From contig JAICWV010000016.1 of NCBI GenBank assembly GCA_025966365.1, positions 1 through 37,324 of the forward strand: a DNA stretch of 37,324 nt. Direction: 5' to 3'. Origin of the DNA: Chloroflexota bacterium. Its GTDB lineage: Bacteria; Chloroflexota; UBA5177. The position numbers and the translations under genes were made by a program. This document shows, piece by piece, positions 23,134-31,755 of this stretch (position 1 is the stretch's first letter; each line of letters opens with the position of its first letter). The notes beneath the pieces were generated by a model, which was given only the letters and a program-made list of their open reading frames with translations, searched no databases and was not told where the DNA came from.

Positions 23134-24599
23134 TGCCAGGCCAGATCCTCCATGTGCTCCGCCAGCAGATGCTCCGCTGCCGCGGTGCGGCCGGTGGCGC
23201 GAAGCCGCTCGATGTAGCCCGAGAGCCGGCCGCGGACCTGCCACGGACCTCCCTCGCGCAGCACCGTCATCATGGGGTCGACGTTGTGGTCGCTGCTCAG
23301 CATCTGCTTCTCCTGCCACTCCGTCAGCATGGCCATCCCCTGGTTGACCGTTTCAGGCTGTTCTCCGGCCAGATTCCGCTGCTCGTGCGGGTCTTCGCCG
23401 AGATCAAAAAGCATGATCTCCGGCATGTCCTTGTAGCCGTCATGGTAGACACGCGCGCAGAGGTAATCGCCCCAGCGGACACTGCGCATGCACGACCACG
23501 CCCCCATGCTGAGGACGAGATACTCCCGTCCCTCATCCCGCCCCTCTCGGAATGACGGGGCGAATGAGCGTCCGTCCCAGTTGTCCGGCACCATTCCTCC
23601 GGCAAGCTCGATGGTGGTCGCGGCCCAGTCGAACTGGTAGTGCAGGGCCGTCTCCACGCGGCCGCCGGGAAGGCCGGGCCAGCGGACGATGAGTGGGACG
23701 CGCGAGGTGATGTGGTCAGACGCCTGGTGATCGCCCCAGACGTTCAGCTCGCCCTGCATCTCGCCGTGGTCGGCGCCGATCATGATGGCGGTCTCCTCCA
23801 GCACGCCCTCGTCCGCCAGCGCGTTCAGAATCTGGGCGATGTGATCGTCGGCGTAGCGGATGCCGGTGTCGTAGCTGTTGAACCAGCGCCGCACCGCATC
23901 CATGGAGTCGATCTGCAGCGGCTCCCGTGGATGTCCGGTGTCGGCGGGCCAGAAGCCGTTGCCGGTCGGCTCCTGCGCGCTGTGCGGTCCGTAGCCGTGC
24001 CAGCATCGCTCCCGCACCTCCTCGGTCAGCCAAGCGGGCGGCGGCTCATCGGCAAACGGATCGCCGTAGGACAGAGGGGTGCGGTAGGGCGTGTGCGGGT
24101 CCCAGTAGTTGATGTGGAGGAACCAGTCCTCCTCGCGCGCGTGCTCGCCGATCCACTGCAGGGCAAGGGGATTGACCTCATCCGCCGTCTCCATTCCGGC
24201 CAGGCCCGGGTTGAGCATGTCGCGATAGCCCGCGTACCAGTGCCAGGCGCTGTGTCGTCCGGCGAACGAGCTGACGGTTGCGGTGCGCACGCCGAGGTTG
24301 CGAAAGGCTTGCATCCAGGAGGTGAGCGAAAATATGTCCTGGAAGCTCCGATGGGGCCCCTGGATGAAGGGCTGTGCCGCCGTTCCGCCGTGATTGATGA
24401 CACCGGTGTGGAAGCCCGTCCGTCCGCTCCACAGTGCCGTACGCGAGGGGAGACAGGGAGCATCGCTGATGTAGCAGTTCTCGAAGCGGATCGCGTGGCG
24501 GGCGACGGCATCAATGGCGGGGCTGGTGTCGCGGTGATAGCCGTAGCAGCCCAGGTGATCCGGCCGGAGGGAGTCGATGTCGATGTAGAGGATGCGCAT
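23130..24599 (-). CDS. type I sulfatase / alkaline-phosphatase superfamily
   Basis: A 489-aa protein. The N-terminal metal motif DIDSLRPDHLGCYGY is complete, and Cys49 lies in CLPSR, the sequence that is oxidised to formylglycine in type I sulfatases. GADHGEM supplies later metal ligands. There is no signal peptide, so it appears cytoplasmic. It would hydrolyse sulfate esters or, less likely, phosphonates; the substrate is not evident. No formylglycine-generating enzyme is in the window, so maturation depends on a gene elsewhere. It is the first gene of the sulfatase-ARH-M50 operon and has a -10 box 6 nt before its ATG. Confidence 0.92.
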   Translation of the reverse strand: MRILYIDIDSLRPDHLGCYGYHRDTSPAIDAVARHAIRFENCYISDAPCLPSRTALWSGRTGFHTGVINHGGTAAQPFIQGPHRSFQDIFSLTSWMQAFRNLGVRTATVSSFAGRHSAWHWYAGYRDMLNPGLAGMETADEVNPLALQWIGEHAREEDWFLHINYWDPHTPYRTPLSYGDPFADEPPPAWLTEEVRERCWHGYGPHSAQEPTGNGFWPADTGHPREPLQIDSMDAVRRWFNSYDTGIRYADDHIAQILNALADEGVLEETAIMIGADHGEMQGELNVWGDHQASDHITSRVPLIVRWPGLPGGRVETALHYQFDWAATTIELAGGMVPDNWDGRSFAPSFREGRDEGREYLVLSMGAWSCMRSVRWGDYLCARVYHDGYKDMPEIMLFDLGEDPHEQRNLAGEQPETVNQGMAMLTEWQEKQMLSSDHNVDPMMTVLREGGPWQVRGRLSGYIERLRATGRTAAAEHLLAEHMEDLAWQ

Positions 24600-24605
24600 G
24601 GGCCG

Positions 24606-24611
24606 ATTGTA
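24606..24611 (-). promoter_or_regulatory. -10 box of the sulfatase operon, probable leaderless transcript
   Basis: TACAAT on the minus strand is separated from ATG 24599 by exactly 6 nt, so transcription would begin at or next to the start codon. No ribosome site is present in the gap. No good -35 box is visible. Confidence 0.5.
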
Positions 24612-24652
24612 GTGCGCGAGAATCGGGGGACTTCAGGAGAGAAGAAAGAGGC

Positions 24653-24943
24653 TCAGTGGTCGCCGTTACCCTCGCCGGGCATGTAGGCAACGATTCGATC
24701 CTTTCGGCGGCGAACCACCAATCCGTCGATGCCGAGCGAGTCAGCCGCGCGTTTAATGCGATTGCGCACCGTTAGCGGCTTATCGGAGGGATCCAGCTCG
24801 ACCACCAGCGCTTCGTGTTTGTACAGAACCGCGTCACGAAGGGCTTCCTGATACTGCTTGCGCACTTGAGATCGCTGGGATGGCTGACGTTGCCGCCGTT
24901 TTGGAGCAACCTGTTCGACTGGAGCAGTGGTAAAACGCGGCAT
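24653..24943 (-). CDS. small basic hypothetical protein
   Basis: A 96-aa protein from ATG 24943, which has GGAGGG at good spacing; two in-frame upstream ATGs have no such site. The N-terminal 30 residues are strongly basic and Gln/Arg-rich (PKRRQRQPSQRSQVRKQY), then a compact alpha/beta region of about 60 residues follows (LVVELDPSDKPLTVRNRIKRAAD...GLVVRRRKDRIVAYM). No known motif. The basic N-terminus and the small fold suggest nucleic-acid binding. It is transcribed toward the sulfatase operon but stands apart from it. Confidence 0.65.
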   Translation of the reverse strand: MPRFTTAPVEQVAPKRRQRQPSQRSQVRKQYQEALRDAVLYKHEALVVELDPSDKPLTVRNRIKRAADSLGIDGLVVRRRKDRIVAYMPGEGNGDH

Positions 24944-25079
24944 GACACCCTCCATGAATCGATGCGATGAGCACGTTTGCACGCTATGCCTCATACTCGC
25001 ACTAATCGAGGAGAAATGACACCCGTTCTGGAACCCATGCCGTCAGTTCCAGCGGAACACGGCAAGACGAGGCTGCAGA

Positions 25080-26636
25080 TTACATATTGGGAGCAGTAGT
25101 GCGCGGGAGCCGAACCACAAAGGTGCTGCCGCGGCCCTCGATGCTGAAGGCGGTGATGGTGCCTCCATGCTGCTCGATGATCCGGCGGGCCATGGAGAGC
25201 CCGATCCCCGTACCTGCCGTCGCGGCAACCGCATTTGCTCCCCGGTAAAAACGCTCGAAGATACGCGGGAGATCGCCGGCAGGGATGCCCATTCCCGCGT
25301 CACGGACGGAGAGGACCGCCTCGTCGTTTCCCTCACGCGTCACCTGGACTGTAATCTGCCCGCCATCCGGGCTGTACTTGACGGCGTTGCCGATGAGACT
25401 GACCATGACCCGGGAAACACGCGCCATGTCCCAGAAGCCGATCAGCGGTGCTTGCTCGATATTGACCAGGATCTGATGGCGAGGGGACATCTTCTGTTGC
25501 TCCATCACAGTCTCTCTGGCCAGCGCAGCGAGGTCCACCATCTCGCGTCGAAGCACGACCTCATCGCCCGCGTCGACACGTCCCGCATCCGCCATCTCCT
25601 CGACTGCCGCCGTCATCAACCGTGCCCGGCGCTCGATGCTCTTCAATCCTTCACTGATCCGGCCGTCGGTGCCCGTGGTGTCCCGCGCCAGCATCTGGGC
25701 ATAGCCAAGAATGACGGAGAGTGGTGTCTTGAGGTCGTGCGAGGCGGCAATAAGAAAGTCGTTGCGCATCCGGAGTGCTTCCTGCGCCTCCCGCACCAGG
25801 GTTGCCGTCTGCTGCTGGAGCCGGGCGATGGCAAGCAGGCGCTCGTCCTCGCTGTCCATGACACTGCCGGTCTCGGCCGGGTACACGCGGGAATGCTCGG
25901 CGCAGACCTGGCCAAAGCCCACTTCCATCGATCGCCCTGCAAAGCCGCTCATCGGATACCCGCAGCAGAGAGAGAGCGGGTGGTGCTCCAGCAGAGTGTT
26001 CCAGAGCTCTTCCAGCCTGATTGCGGCGGTTTGCCGGCCCTGAGCCCAGAGGGTGGAAACCATCTCGCCGTAGACTCGCACCGATCGGCCGTCCGATGCG
26101 GCGTTGGCCACGATCTCTCCTATCGCTGACTCGAATAGGGTTGCGTCCGGCATGCCGTCCTGCATAAACACGGATAGAAGCATGTCGGTATCGAGCGAGA
26201 CGTAGCGGCCGGCTGCAGTAAGCCCGGGAATGTCGAAGCCGTCCTGTTCCAGCAGACGAGCCAGTCCCCGGCGATGCGAGCCCGTTGCCACCACCACCGC
26301 ACTGTCACCGTTCCGGAGACCCTCCCCGAATAAGGTGCGCAACGACTGCAGGAGGTAATCGTCGCTTTCGTAGAACTGGACCGCGTGATGGTGGTGAGCT
26401 GTGACCTCCCTCTCGGAGCCGGGAGGATGATGGCTCAACCGTGTATCGCTTGCGAAATTCAACCGGATCCCGATTCCAGGGCGTACGGAAATGCGTCGCG
26501 CTCCCCCGACATAGCCGGCCCATACCTGGTGAGCGCCGCATCGCACGCCTGCTGTCTCTCTTCGAGTATAGGAAAGGTTGTATCGAAACCCACTATGCCG
26601 CGGGCCGTTCTCCTCCTGGTCCGACGTCCCGGGCAT
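25080..26636 (-). CDS. MEDS-domain sensor histidine kinase
   Basis: Residues of about 81-250 (from the outermost ATG) form a MEDS domain (HHAVQFYESDDYLLQSL), a sensory module first described in DcmR-type proteins. A coiled region (262-292) leads to a HisKA domain with phosphorylated His300 (ASHDLKTPLSVILGY), then a HATPase with NAVKYSPDGG and GTGIGLSMARRI. There is no membrane segment, so it senses inside the cell. The start is uncertain: 26636 is the outer limit, but TATACT (26570-26565) followed by GTG 26546 suggests a shorter form, and conserved sequence begins only near residue 80. No response regulator is adjacent. It is divergent from the MarR gene. Confidence 0.85.
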   Translation of the reverse strand: MPGTSDQEENGPRHSGFRYNLSYTRRETAGVRCGAHQVWAGYVGGARRISVRPGIGIRLNFASDTRLSHHPPGSEREVTAHHHHAVQFYESDDYLLQSLRTLFGEGLRNGDSAVVVATGSHRRGLARLLEQDGFDIPGLTAAGRYVSLDTDMLLSVFMQDGMPDATLFESAIGEIVANAASDGRSVRVYGEMVSTLWAQGRQTAAIRLEELWNTLLEHHPLSLCCGYPMSGFAGRSMEVGFGQVCAEHSRVYPAETGSVMDSEDERLLAIARLQQQTATLVREAQEALRMRNDFLIAASHDLKTPLSVILGYAQMLARDTTGTDGRISEGLKSIERRARLMTAAVEEMADAGRVDAGDEVVLRREMVDLAALARETVMEQQKMSPRHQILVNIEQAPLIGFWDMARVSRVMVSLIGNAVKYSPDGGQITVQVTREGNDEAVLSVRDAGMGIPAGDLPRIFERFYRGANAVAATAGTGIGLSMARRIIEQHGGTITAFSIEGRGSTFVVRLPRTTAPNM

Positions 26637-26640
26637 CCGC

Positions 26641-26661
26641 TATAGTATCTCTGTGACAGAG
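26641..26661 (+). promoter_or_regulatory. -10 box and MarR-type operator over the marR start
   Basis: TATAGT (26641-26646) is 6 nt from the GTG start at 26653, which suggests a leaderless transcript. The perfect inverted repeat CTCTGT-G-ACAGAG (26649-26661) covers the transcription start and GTG, the place where a MarR protein would block its own operon. Confidence 0.5.
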
Positions 26662-27105
26662 GTAATTTCGATAGCTGAGACGGCCTGGAAGGTGATCGCG
26701 GCCTCCTCCGGCCTGCGCCGCGCCCTTCGGCGGCGACTTCGGAGCGACGATGTGTCCGGACTTTCCGATGCTCAGCGGGAGCTGGTCCGCACCGTTGGCC
26801 GGAATCCCGGAATCCGGGTCGGCGAGGCGGCGCTCGAGCTGCATCTGGCTGCCAACACGGTGAGTACGCTGGTCACAAGTCTGGCCGCGTCCGGCTGGCT
26901 TCGCCGCGACACCGACCCCCAGGACGCCCGCTCTGCCCGGCTCTCGCTCACGCCAGGAGCGGAGCGGAGCATCGAGGAGCGGCGCGACCGCAGGCTGGCG
27001 ATCGTGACCGACGCCATGGGGGCGCTCAGCACTGACGATCAGCGCCGAATCGTGGCGGCCCTGCCTGCGCTTGACCGGTTAGTCGAGCGGGTACAGGCGG
27101 ACTGA
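26653..27105 (+). CDS. MarR-family transcriptional regulator
   Basis: A 150-aa winged-helix protein from GTG 26653. The longer open frame upstream would cross the -10 box and lacks family similarity. The recognition helix region (GIRVGEAALELHLAANTVSTLVTSLAASGWLRRDTDPQDARS) and the wing (SARLSLTPGAE) are typical. It is a dimeric repressor that usually releases DNA when a drug-like ligand binds. Its stop and the next ATG share one nucleotide, so it forms an operon with the ABC exporter it presumably regulates. A palindrome over its own start supports autorepression. Confidence 0.88.
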   Translation: MTEVISIAETAWKVIAASSGLRRALRRRLRSDDVSGLSDAQRELVRTVGRNPGIRVGEAALELHLAANTVSTLVTSLAASGWLRRDTDPQDARSARLSLTPGAERSIEERRDRRLAIVTDAMGALSTDDQRRIVAALPALDRLVERVQAD

Positions 27106-27953
27106 TGGTATCCAGGCAGGCCGAGGTGCCGGCCGCTGTCGAGGAGTCCTCGGTCCAGGCGGTCTCCGTTCGCGATCTGCGGATTCAGTTCGAGTCGGTG
27201 CGGGCGGTGGACGGGATCTCGTTCGAGGTGCATCCGGGCGAGGTCTTCGGCCTACTCGGTCCCAACGGGGCCGGGAAGACGACCACCATCCGGGTGCTGA
27301 CCACACTCCTGCCGCCGCAATCCGGCGGCGCCCATGTCTTCGAGCTCGACGTGCGGCGCAATGCCATGGCAATCCGCCAGATCATCGGCTATGTACCGCA
27401 GCAGCTTTCGATCGATGGCACGCTGACCGGCTGGGAGAACATCTGGCTCTTTGCGCGGCTCTTCGACGTCCCCGGCCGCGAGCGCAAGGGACGGATCGCC
27501 GAGGTGCTGGAGATCGTGGGGCTACAGGACGCCGCTGACCGGCTGGCGCGGACCTATTCCGGGGGCATGGTGCGGCGGCTGGAGCTGGCGCAGGCGCTGG
27601 TCAACCGGCCTCGCCTGCTCATTCTCGACGAGCCCACCATCGGGCTGGATCCGGTGGCGCGCTCCAGCATCTGGGATCGGGTCGAGGCACTGCGGCGGCA
27701 GTATGGCATGACCGTGCTGGTGACGACGCACTACATGGACGAAGCGGACGAGCTCTGTCACCGTCTGGCGGTCATGCATCACGGCCACATCGTGGCCATG
27801 GGCACTCCGGCCGAGCTGAAGGACTCGGTCGGACCGCAGGCGACGCTCGACGACGTGTTCCGCCACTATGCGGGTGGCGATCTCCGGGACGAGGGCGCCG
27901 AGTCGCTGCGGCAGGTGCGCAGCGTGCGCCGGACGGCGGGGCGCGTTGGCTAG
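27105..27953 (+). CDS. ABC-2 drug exporter ATPase (DrrA-like)
   Basis: A 282-aa ATPase: Walker A GPNGAGKTT (52-60), the Q-loop in YVPQQLS, signature YSGGMVRRLELA, Walker B LLILDEPTIGLD and the switch His in TTHYMDEAD. The pattern and a C-terminal extension of about 60 residues (TLDDVFRHYAGG...) match the daunorubicin-resistance DrrA group, which powers export of hydrophobic drugs together with DrrB. Its start overlaps the MarR stop by one nucleotide and its 3' end overlaps the permease start, so the three genes are coupled. Confidence 0.93.
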   Translation: MVSRQAEVPAAVEESSVQAVSVRDLRIQFESVRAVDGISFEVHPGEVFGLLGPNGAGKTTTIRVLTTLLPPQSGGAHVFELDVRRNAMAIRQIIGYVPQQLSIDGTLTGWENIWLFARLFDVPGRERKGRIAEVLEIVGLQDAADRLARTYSGGMVRRLELAQALVNRPRLLILDEPTIGLDPVARSSIWDRVEALRRQYGMTVLVTTHYMDEADELCHRLAVMHHGHIVAMGTPAELKDSVGPQATLDDVFRHYAGGDLRDEGAESLRQVRSVRRTAGRVG

Positions 27954-28764
27954 TGCCGACGCGGCGGTTGCTGTGGCTCCGCAACGGATCGTCTCCACCT
28001 GGCGGGTGCTGCCCAGCCGGGTCCTGACCTTCTGTCTGGTCGAGCTTCGGCGCATCCAGCACGACCGGACAGAGCTGTATACCCGCGCCATCCAGCCGAT
28101 CCTCTGGCTGCTGATTTACGGGGAGACCTTCACGCGCATCCACGTCATCCCCACCGGCAACCGGCCCTATATCGACTTCCTGGCGCCCGGAATCATGGCT
28201 CAGTCGGCCCTCTTTATCGCCATCTTCTACGGGATTCAGATCATCTGGGAGCGGGATGCGGGAATGCTGACCAAGCTGCTGGTGACGCCAACACCACGCG
28301 TCGCATTGATTACCGGCAAGGCATTTGCGGCCGGTGTTCGTGGCCTGAGCCAGGTCATCGTCATCCTGGTCCTCTCCGCCATCCTGCGGGTGGGGCTGGA
28401 CTGGAACCCGCTGCACCTCATTGCCGCCGCGCTGGTGGTGGTGATCTCGGCCGGGTTCTTCGCCTGTCTCTCCATGGTCCTGGCCGGGATCGTCATGTCT
28501 CGCGACCGGCTCATGGGCATCGGACAGGCGATCACCATGCCGCTCTTTTTCGCCTCCAGCGCCCTCTATCCCATCAGTCTCATGCCCGGCTGGGCACGGG
28601 CCATCACCGTGGTCAATCCCCTCACCTACGAAGTTGAGGCCCTGCGCGGCCTCCTCATCGGCGCGCCCACCAACCTGGCTCTGGACATCGGCGTACTGCT
28701 GATCTCCCTCATCGCCGGAATCATCGTCGCCGCCTCCCTTCTCGGCCGCCTCGGCCGAGGATGA
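27946..28764 (+). CDS. ABC-2 exporter permease (DrrB-like)
   Basis: A permease of about 272 aa with six hydrophobic segments and the ABC-2 pattern (ELYTRAIQPILWLLIYGETF, FLAPGIMAQSALF, PLFFASSALYPISLMPGW, VNPLTYEVEALRGLL). TTG 27946 is chosen; it overlaps the ATPase stop by 8 nt. A longer frame starting at 27868 would lie inside the ATPase gene, and a GTG at 27973 is a weaker alternative. It forms the membrane channel for the DrrA-type ATPase. The exported compound is unknown. An inverted repeat just after its stop probably ends transcription. Confidence 0.9.
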   Translation: MASADAAVAVAPQRIVSTWRVLPSRVLTFCLVELRRIQHDRTELYTRAIQPILWLLIYGETFTRIHVIPTGNRPYIDFLAPGIMAQSALFIAIFYGIQIIWERDAGMLTKLLVTPTPRVALITGKAFAAGVRGLSQVIVILVLSAILRVGLDWNPLHLIAAALVVVISAGFFACLSMVLAGIVMSRDRLMGIGQAITMPLFFASSALYPISLMPGWARAITVVNPLTYEVEALRGLLIGAPTNLALDIGVLLISLIAGIIVAASLLGRLGRG

Positions 28765-28818
28765 GAGCGGGTCCGTCCAGGAGGCGAAAAACTGCACGTT
28801 TCGCCGGGGAAGCGTACG

Positions 28819-28890
28819 GCGGGCTAAAGCCCTCGGCTACGTACCCGTCGTCATAGCTGGTAGATAGCGTAGCGGAGGGCTTTAGCCCGC
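28819..28890. repeat. inverted repeat of CTAAAG-type elements between convergent genes
   Basis: The 22-nt arms at 28819-28840 and 28869-28890 are complementary with one mismatch, around a 28-nt loop. Each arm contains the palindrome GGGCTAAAGCCC (28821-28832) or its reverse reading GGGCTTTAGCCC (28877-28888), the same core as at 9852-9863. Placed between two convergent stop codons, the hairpin is a likely bidirectional terminator and a member of a dispersed repeat family. Confidence 0.65.
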
Positions 28891-28913
28891 ATTCTCCCCA
28901 CGTGTTTGGTGGA

Positions 28914-30598
28914 TTACCTGGCTGGGTTTTCTCCGGTTCCCGCCAATCGAGCGGCACGGGTGATCAACCGGTACACGTCAGTTCCCGGCCAGTGCACGGC
29001 AAGAAACAGGGCCGATTCGATCCCTTTCCGCCAGCGGCTCCAGACGACAACCTCATCCTGACCGCGGTCTGTCTCCGTCCAGCCGTTGGCGCTAAACTGC
29101 TGACCGTACCATCCCAGAACCTCACCGGGATCAGGCGTCCCGAACAGGTAGCCGTTCGACCCCAGGAGTCCTCGCCACTGTGGTCGCCTCCTCCGCAGAA
29201 GTCCACATCCGGTGGCGCCGGAAGCAACGGGAGTGGAGACTGTCGGCTCCATCGGCCGCCTTCCGTACGTCCCCGCCGGTCCCGGCAGGGGCTCGTCTCC
29301 TCGTCCCCGAAGACATGGATCTTCGCCTCCGTCCCCTCTGACCTGAAGTAGGCACTGACCCGGAAAGCGATACCTGAGCCACGCGGACAGAAGAGATAGT
29401 CGATTTCGGCTCGGCTGGGTCGGGCGGTGAACCCATTGAGCCGATGTGACTCGTCCCGGACGGTCCAGCCGGTGGGCGGAAACTGCGTCCTATAGAAGGC
29501 CTCGAACTCGTGCGGCTGCGCGTCGCCGCCGAGATAGACGCTGGCTGACCTCCCGGTGACGAGGCTTCCCAGAAGGCGGGTATGGGGCGGAAGCGCAAGC
29601 CAATTCTGGAGATCATTCGGCATGCAGCCGATGAGCAGCCGGGATGCTTCCGGCGCAGCGATGCGGAGAATCATCTCTTGCAGGGCAGCAGCCGCGTCGT
29701 CTTCCTGGAGGTCGACCTCGACCCGGGCGGGCCGCCGCTCCATCTGCCGGGCCGCTGCTCTCGCATCCTCACGGTCCGTGCGCTCCGCCTCCTCCCGCGA
29801 GCCGGGTGCAATATCGCGATTGACCTGAAGCGAGTAGCGGTGCTCGCCGTACTCGAAGACGAGAAATGTGCCCTCAACCGGCTCGCCGCTTTCATCGCGG
29901 CAGCTCCAGGTGCTCCATGCCACCGGCCCGGTTCTCCCGCTCCGAGCCACTTGCCAGGCCGACTCCTGCAGCGCGCCCGAGAAGTACTCGACCATGCCGG
30001 CGAGGTCGAGCCCGCTCGTCATCTCGGCAGTCGAGTTGTATTGTCCGAGGGCAGGGCCGCGTCCGTGCATTCCCATCGTCGAGCCGGGTGGCGCCGCGAG
30101 TACAGGAAGGGGAGAGCTTCGCCCGCCCCGCCGCCCTCCGTTCTGGGGACGCCCGCACGGGCCTCGCTCCGGATCGGTTTCTAGCTGGAGGGAGACCAGG
30201 GATCCTCCCTCCCGCTGAGCGACGCGGAGGTACAGGGCCGGTCCCTGCGTGCTCCTGCAGAATTGAAGCCAGAACTCCGTCTGCTCCGGTGGCAGGAACC
30301 CGCCTGACGTATCGCGCTGGTTCCAGCCTGATGATTCCATTTCCCGTGCATAGAAGTGAGCGACGTGAATCGCGATCTGGGTGGTCTCGAAAAGTGTCAT
30401 GCTGAAGCTGCCGGAGGTGTAGCTGCCGATCACCCGACTATCGGGTGGGATGGGAACATCCGGCTGCAGCTGTGGGGACGGGCGGCCGGGGCGAATCACG
30501 CTTGCCTCGCCGAACTGGCCCCACCAAGGTGCAGCTTCCGGGATGAGCCGGTCCGCCAGTGCGATCAGATTTTCGAGCTCGTCAGAGGTTTCGGTCAC
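28914..30598 (-). pseudogene. frameshifted gene with two copies of a two-domain unit, unknown function
   Basis: From GTG 30598, which has GGAGG at good spacing, a frame runs about 460 residues and then loses similarity. The rest continues in another frame down to TAA 28916-28914. The protein is an internal duplication: about 5-235 and 295-561 share the layout of a domain with GSYTSG/GSLVTG and ESSGW/FPPTGW motifs, then SPLPVLAAPP/SPLPLLPAPP, then a domain with ALGQYNST/LLGSNGYLFGT and VEYFSGALQESAW/LGWYGQQFSANGW. Only the last domain lies in the second frame. The switch falls at about 29185-29210, and one added base restores a frame of 561 aa. It is either a real mutation or an assembly error. 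There is no signal peptide and the family is unknown. Confidence 0.7.
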
Positions 30599-30650
30599 GA
30601 CACGCCTCCGAATCGCCGCGTGCCGTAAGCGTAGCACCCGATCTCGCGCG

Positions 30651-30656
30651 TATGAT
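30651..30656 (+). promoter_or_regulatory. -10 box of dinB, probable leaderless transcript
   Basis: TATGAT lies exactly 6 nt before GTG 30663 and no ribosome site is present. Spacing is identical to that of the marR and sulfatase starts. No convincing -35 is visible. Confidence 0.5.
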
Positions 30657-30662
30657 GGCGCC

Positions 30663-31727
30663 GTGCGGACCATCATGCACGTCGACCTCGACGCCTTCTA
30701 TAGCTCCATCGAGCAGCGTGACCATCCGGAGTGGCGCGGGAAGCCGGTGATCGTCGGAGGCGATCCTGACGCCCGCGGGGTGGTTGCCACCGCCAGCTAC
30801 GAGGCGCGCCGCTTCGGCGTCCATTCGGCCATGCCCACCCGCACCGCCATGCGGCTCTGTCCCCAGGGCATCCTGGTACACCCACGCTTTTCGGTGTATG
30901 GCGAGGTGTCCGGCCGGCTGCGTGCCTTGTTCCTGGAGCTCACCCCGCTCATCGAGCCGATCTCCCTGGATGAGGCCTTTCTGGATGTCTCCGCGCTGCT
31001 GCCTTCGCCGCTGGAGGCGGAGCCGGTAGCGCGGGAGCTGAAAGCGCGTATCCGGCAGGAGACGGAGTTGACGGCCAGTGTGGGCGTTGCCGCCAACAAG
31101 CTGGTGGCCAAGGTCGCCTCCGATCGCGAGAAGCCCGACGGGCTGACCATCGTACCGCCCGGCGGGGAGGCCGCGTTTCTGGGCCCGCTGCCGGTGCGGC
31201 GGCTCTTTGGGATCGGGCCGCGAAGCGAGGAGCGGCTGCGCGGAGCGGGCATCGAGCGGGTGGACCAGCTGGCCGGTGCCGCGCCAGAGTGGCTGGTGGC
31301 GCGCTTCGGCCAGACCGGACTGGAGTGGCAGCGGATGGCCCAGGGCATCGACGATCGGCCGGTGACGCCGGATCGTGAGCTGAAACAGATCAGCCGTGAG
31401 CGTACCTTTCCGCGCGACATCGGCCGGCGGGAGGAGCTTCAGGGGATTGTCGAGGCGCTGGCCGAGGAGCTTCGTCCCACGCTCCAGAACGCGCCGCCGG
31501 CACGGACCCTCACCCTCAAGCTGCGCTATCCGGACCTCTCCATCGCCACGCGGCGCCGCACCCCGGGAGTCGTGATCACCGAAGACACCCTGAAGCCGGG
31601 CGCGCTCCAGCTCTTCGACGAGGGCTGGGACGGCCGTCCACTCCGCCTGATGGGTCTGGGCATCTCGAACTTCGTGCTGGAGCCGGAAGGGCAGCTGCCA
31701 CTCTTCGATGACGGCGGCGTAGAGTAA
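30663..31727 (+). CDS. dinB: DNA polymerase IV (Y-family translesion polymerase)
   Basis: A 354-aa Y-family polymerase. It starts VRTIMHVDLDAFYSSIEQR; the first catalytic Asp and the Tyr steric gate are in VDLDAFY, and the later Asp-Glu pair is in SLDEAF. ATASYEARRFGVHSAMP, SVGVAANKLVAKVAS and the helix-hairpin-helix region (LFGIGPRSEERLRGAGIERV) are standard. The little-finger domain is complete. GTG 30663 is preferred because the sequence upstream is antisense to the neighbouring gene, and a -10 box stands 6 nt away. It bypasses damaged template bases. It is divergent from the frameshifted gene, with 64 nt between starts. Confidence 0.96.
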   Translation: MRTIMHVDLDAFYSSIEQRDHPEWRGKPVIVGGDPDARGVVATASYEARRFGVHSAMPTRTAMRLCPQGILVHPRFSVYGEVSGRLRALFLELTPLIEPISLDEAFLDVSALLPSPLEAEPVARELKARIRQETELTASVGVAANKLVAKVASDREKPDGLTIVPPGGEAAFLGPLPVRRLFGIGPRSEERLRGAGIERVDQLAGAAPEWLVARFGQTGLEWQRMAQGIDDRPVTPDRELKQISRERTFPRDIGRREELQGIVEALAEELRPTLQNAPPARTLTLKLRYPDLSIATRRRTPGVVITEDTLKPGALQLFDEGWDGRPLRLMGLGISNFVLEPEGQLPLFDDGGVE

Positions 31728-31755
31728 GACTGAATCAGCCCGGTGGAGGTGAGGG

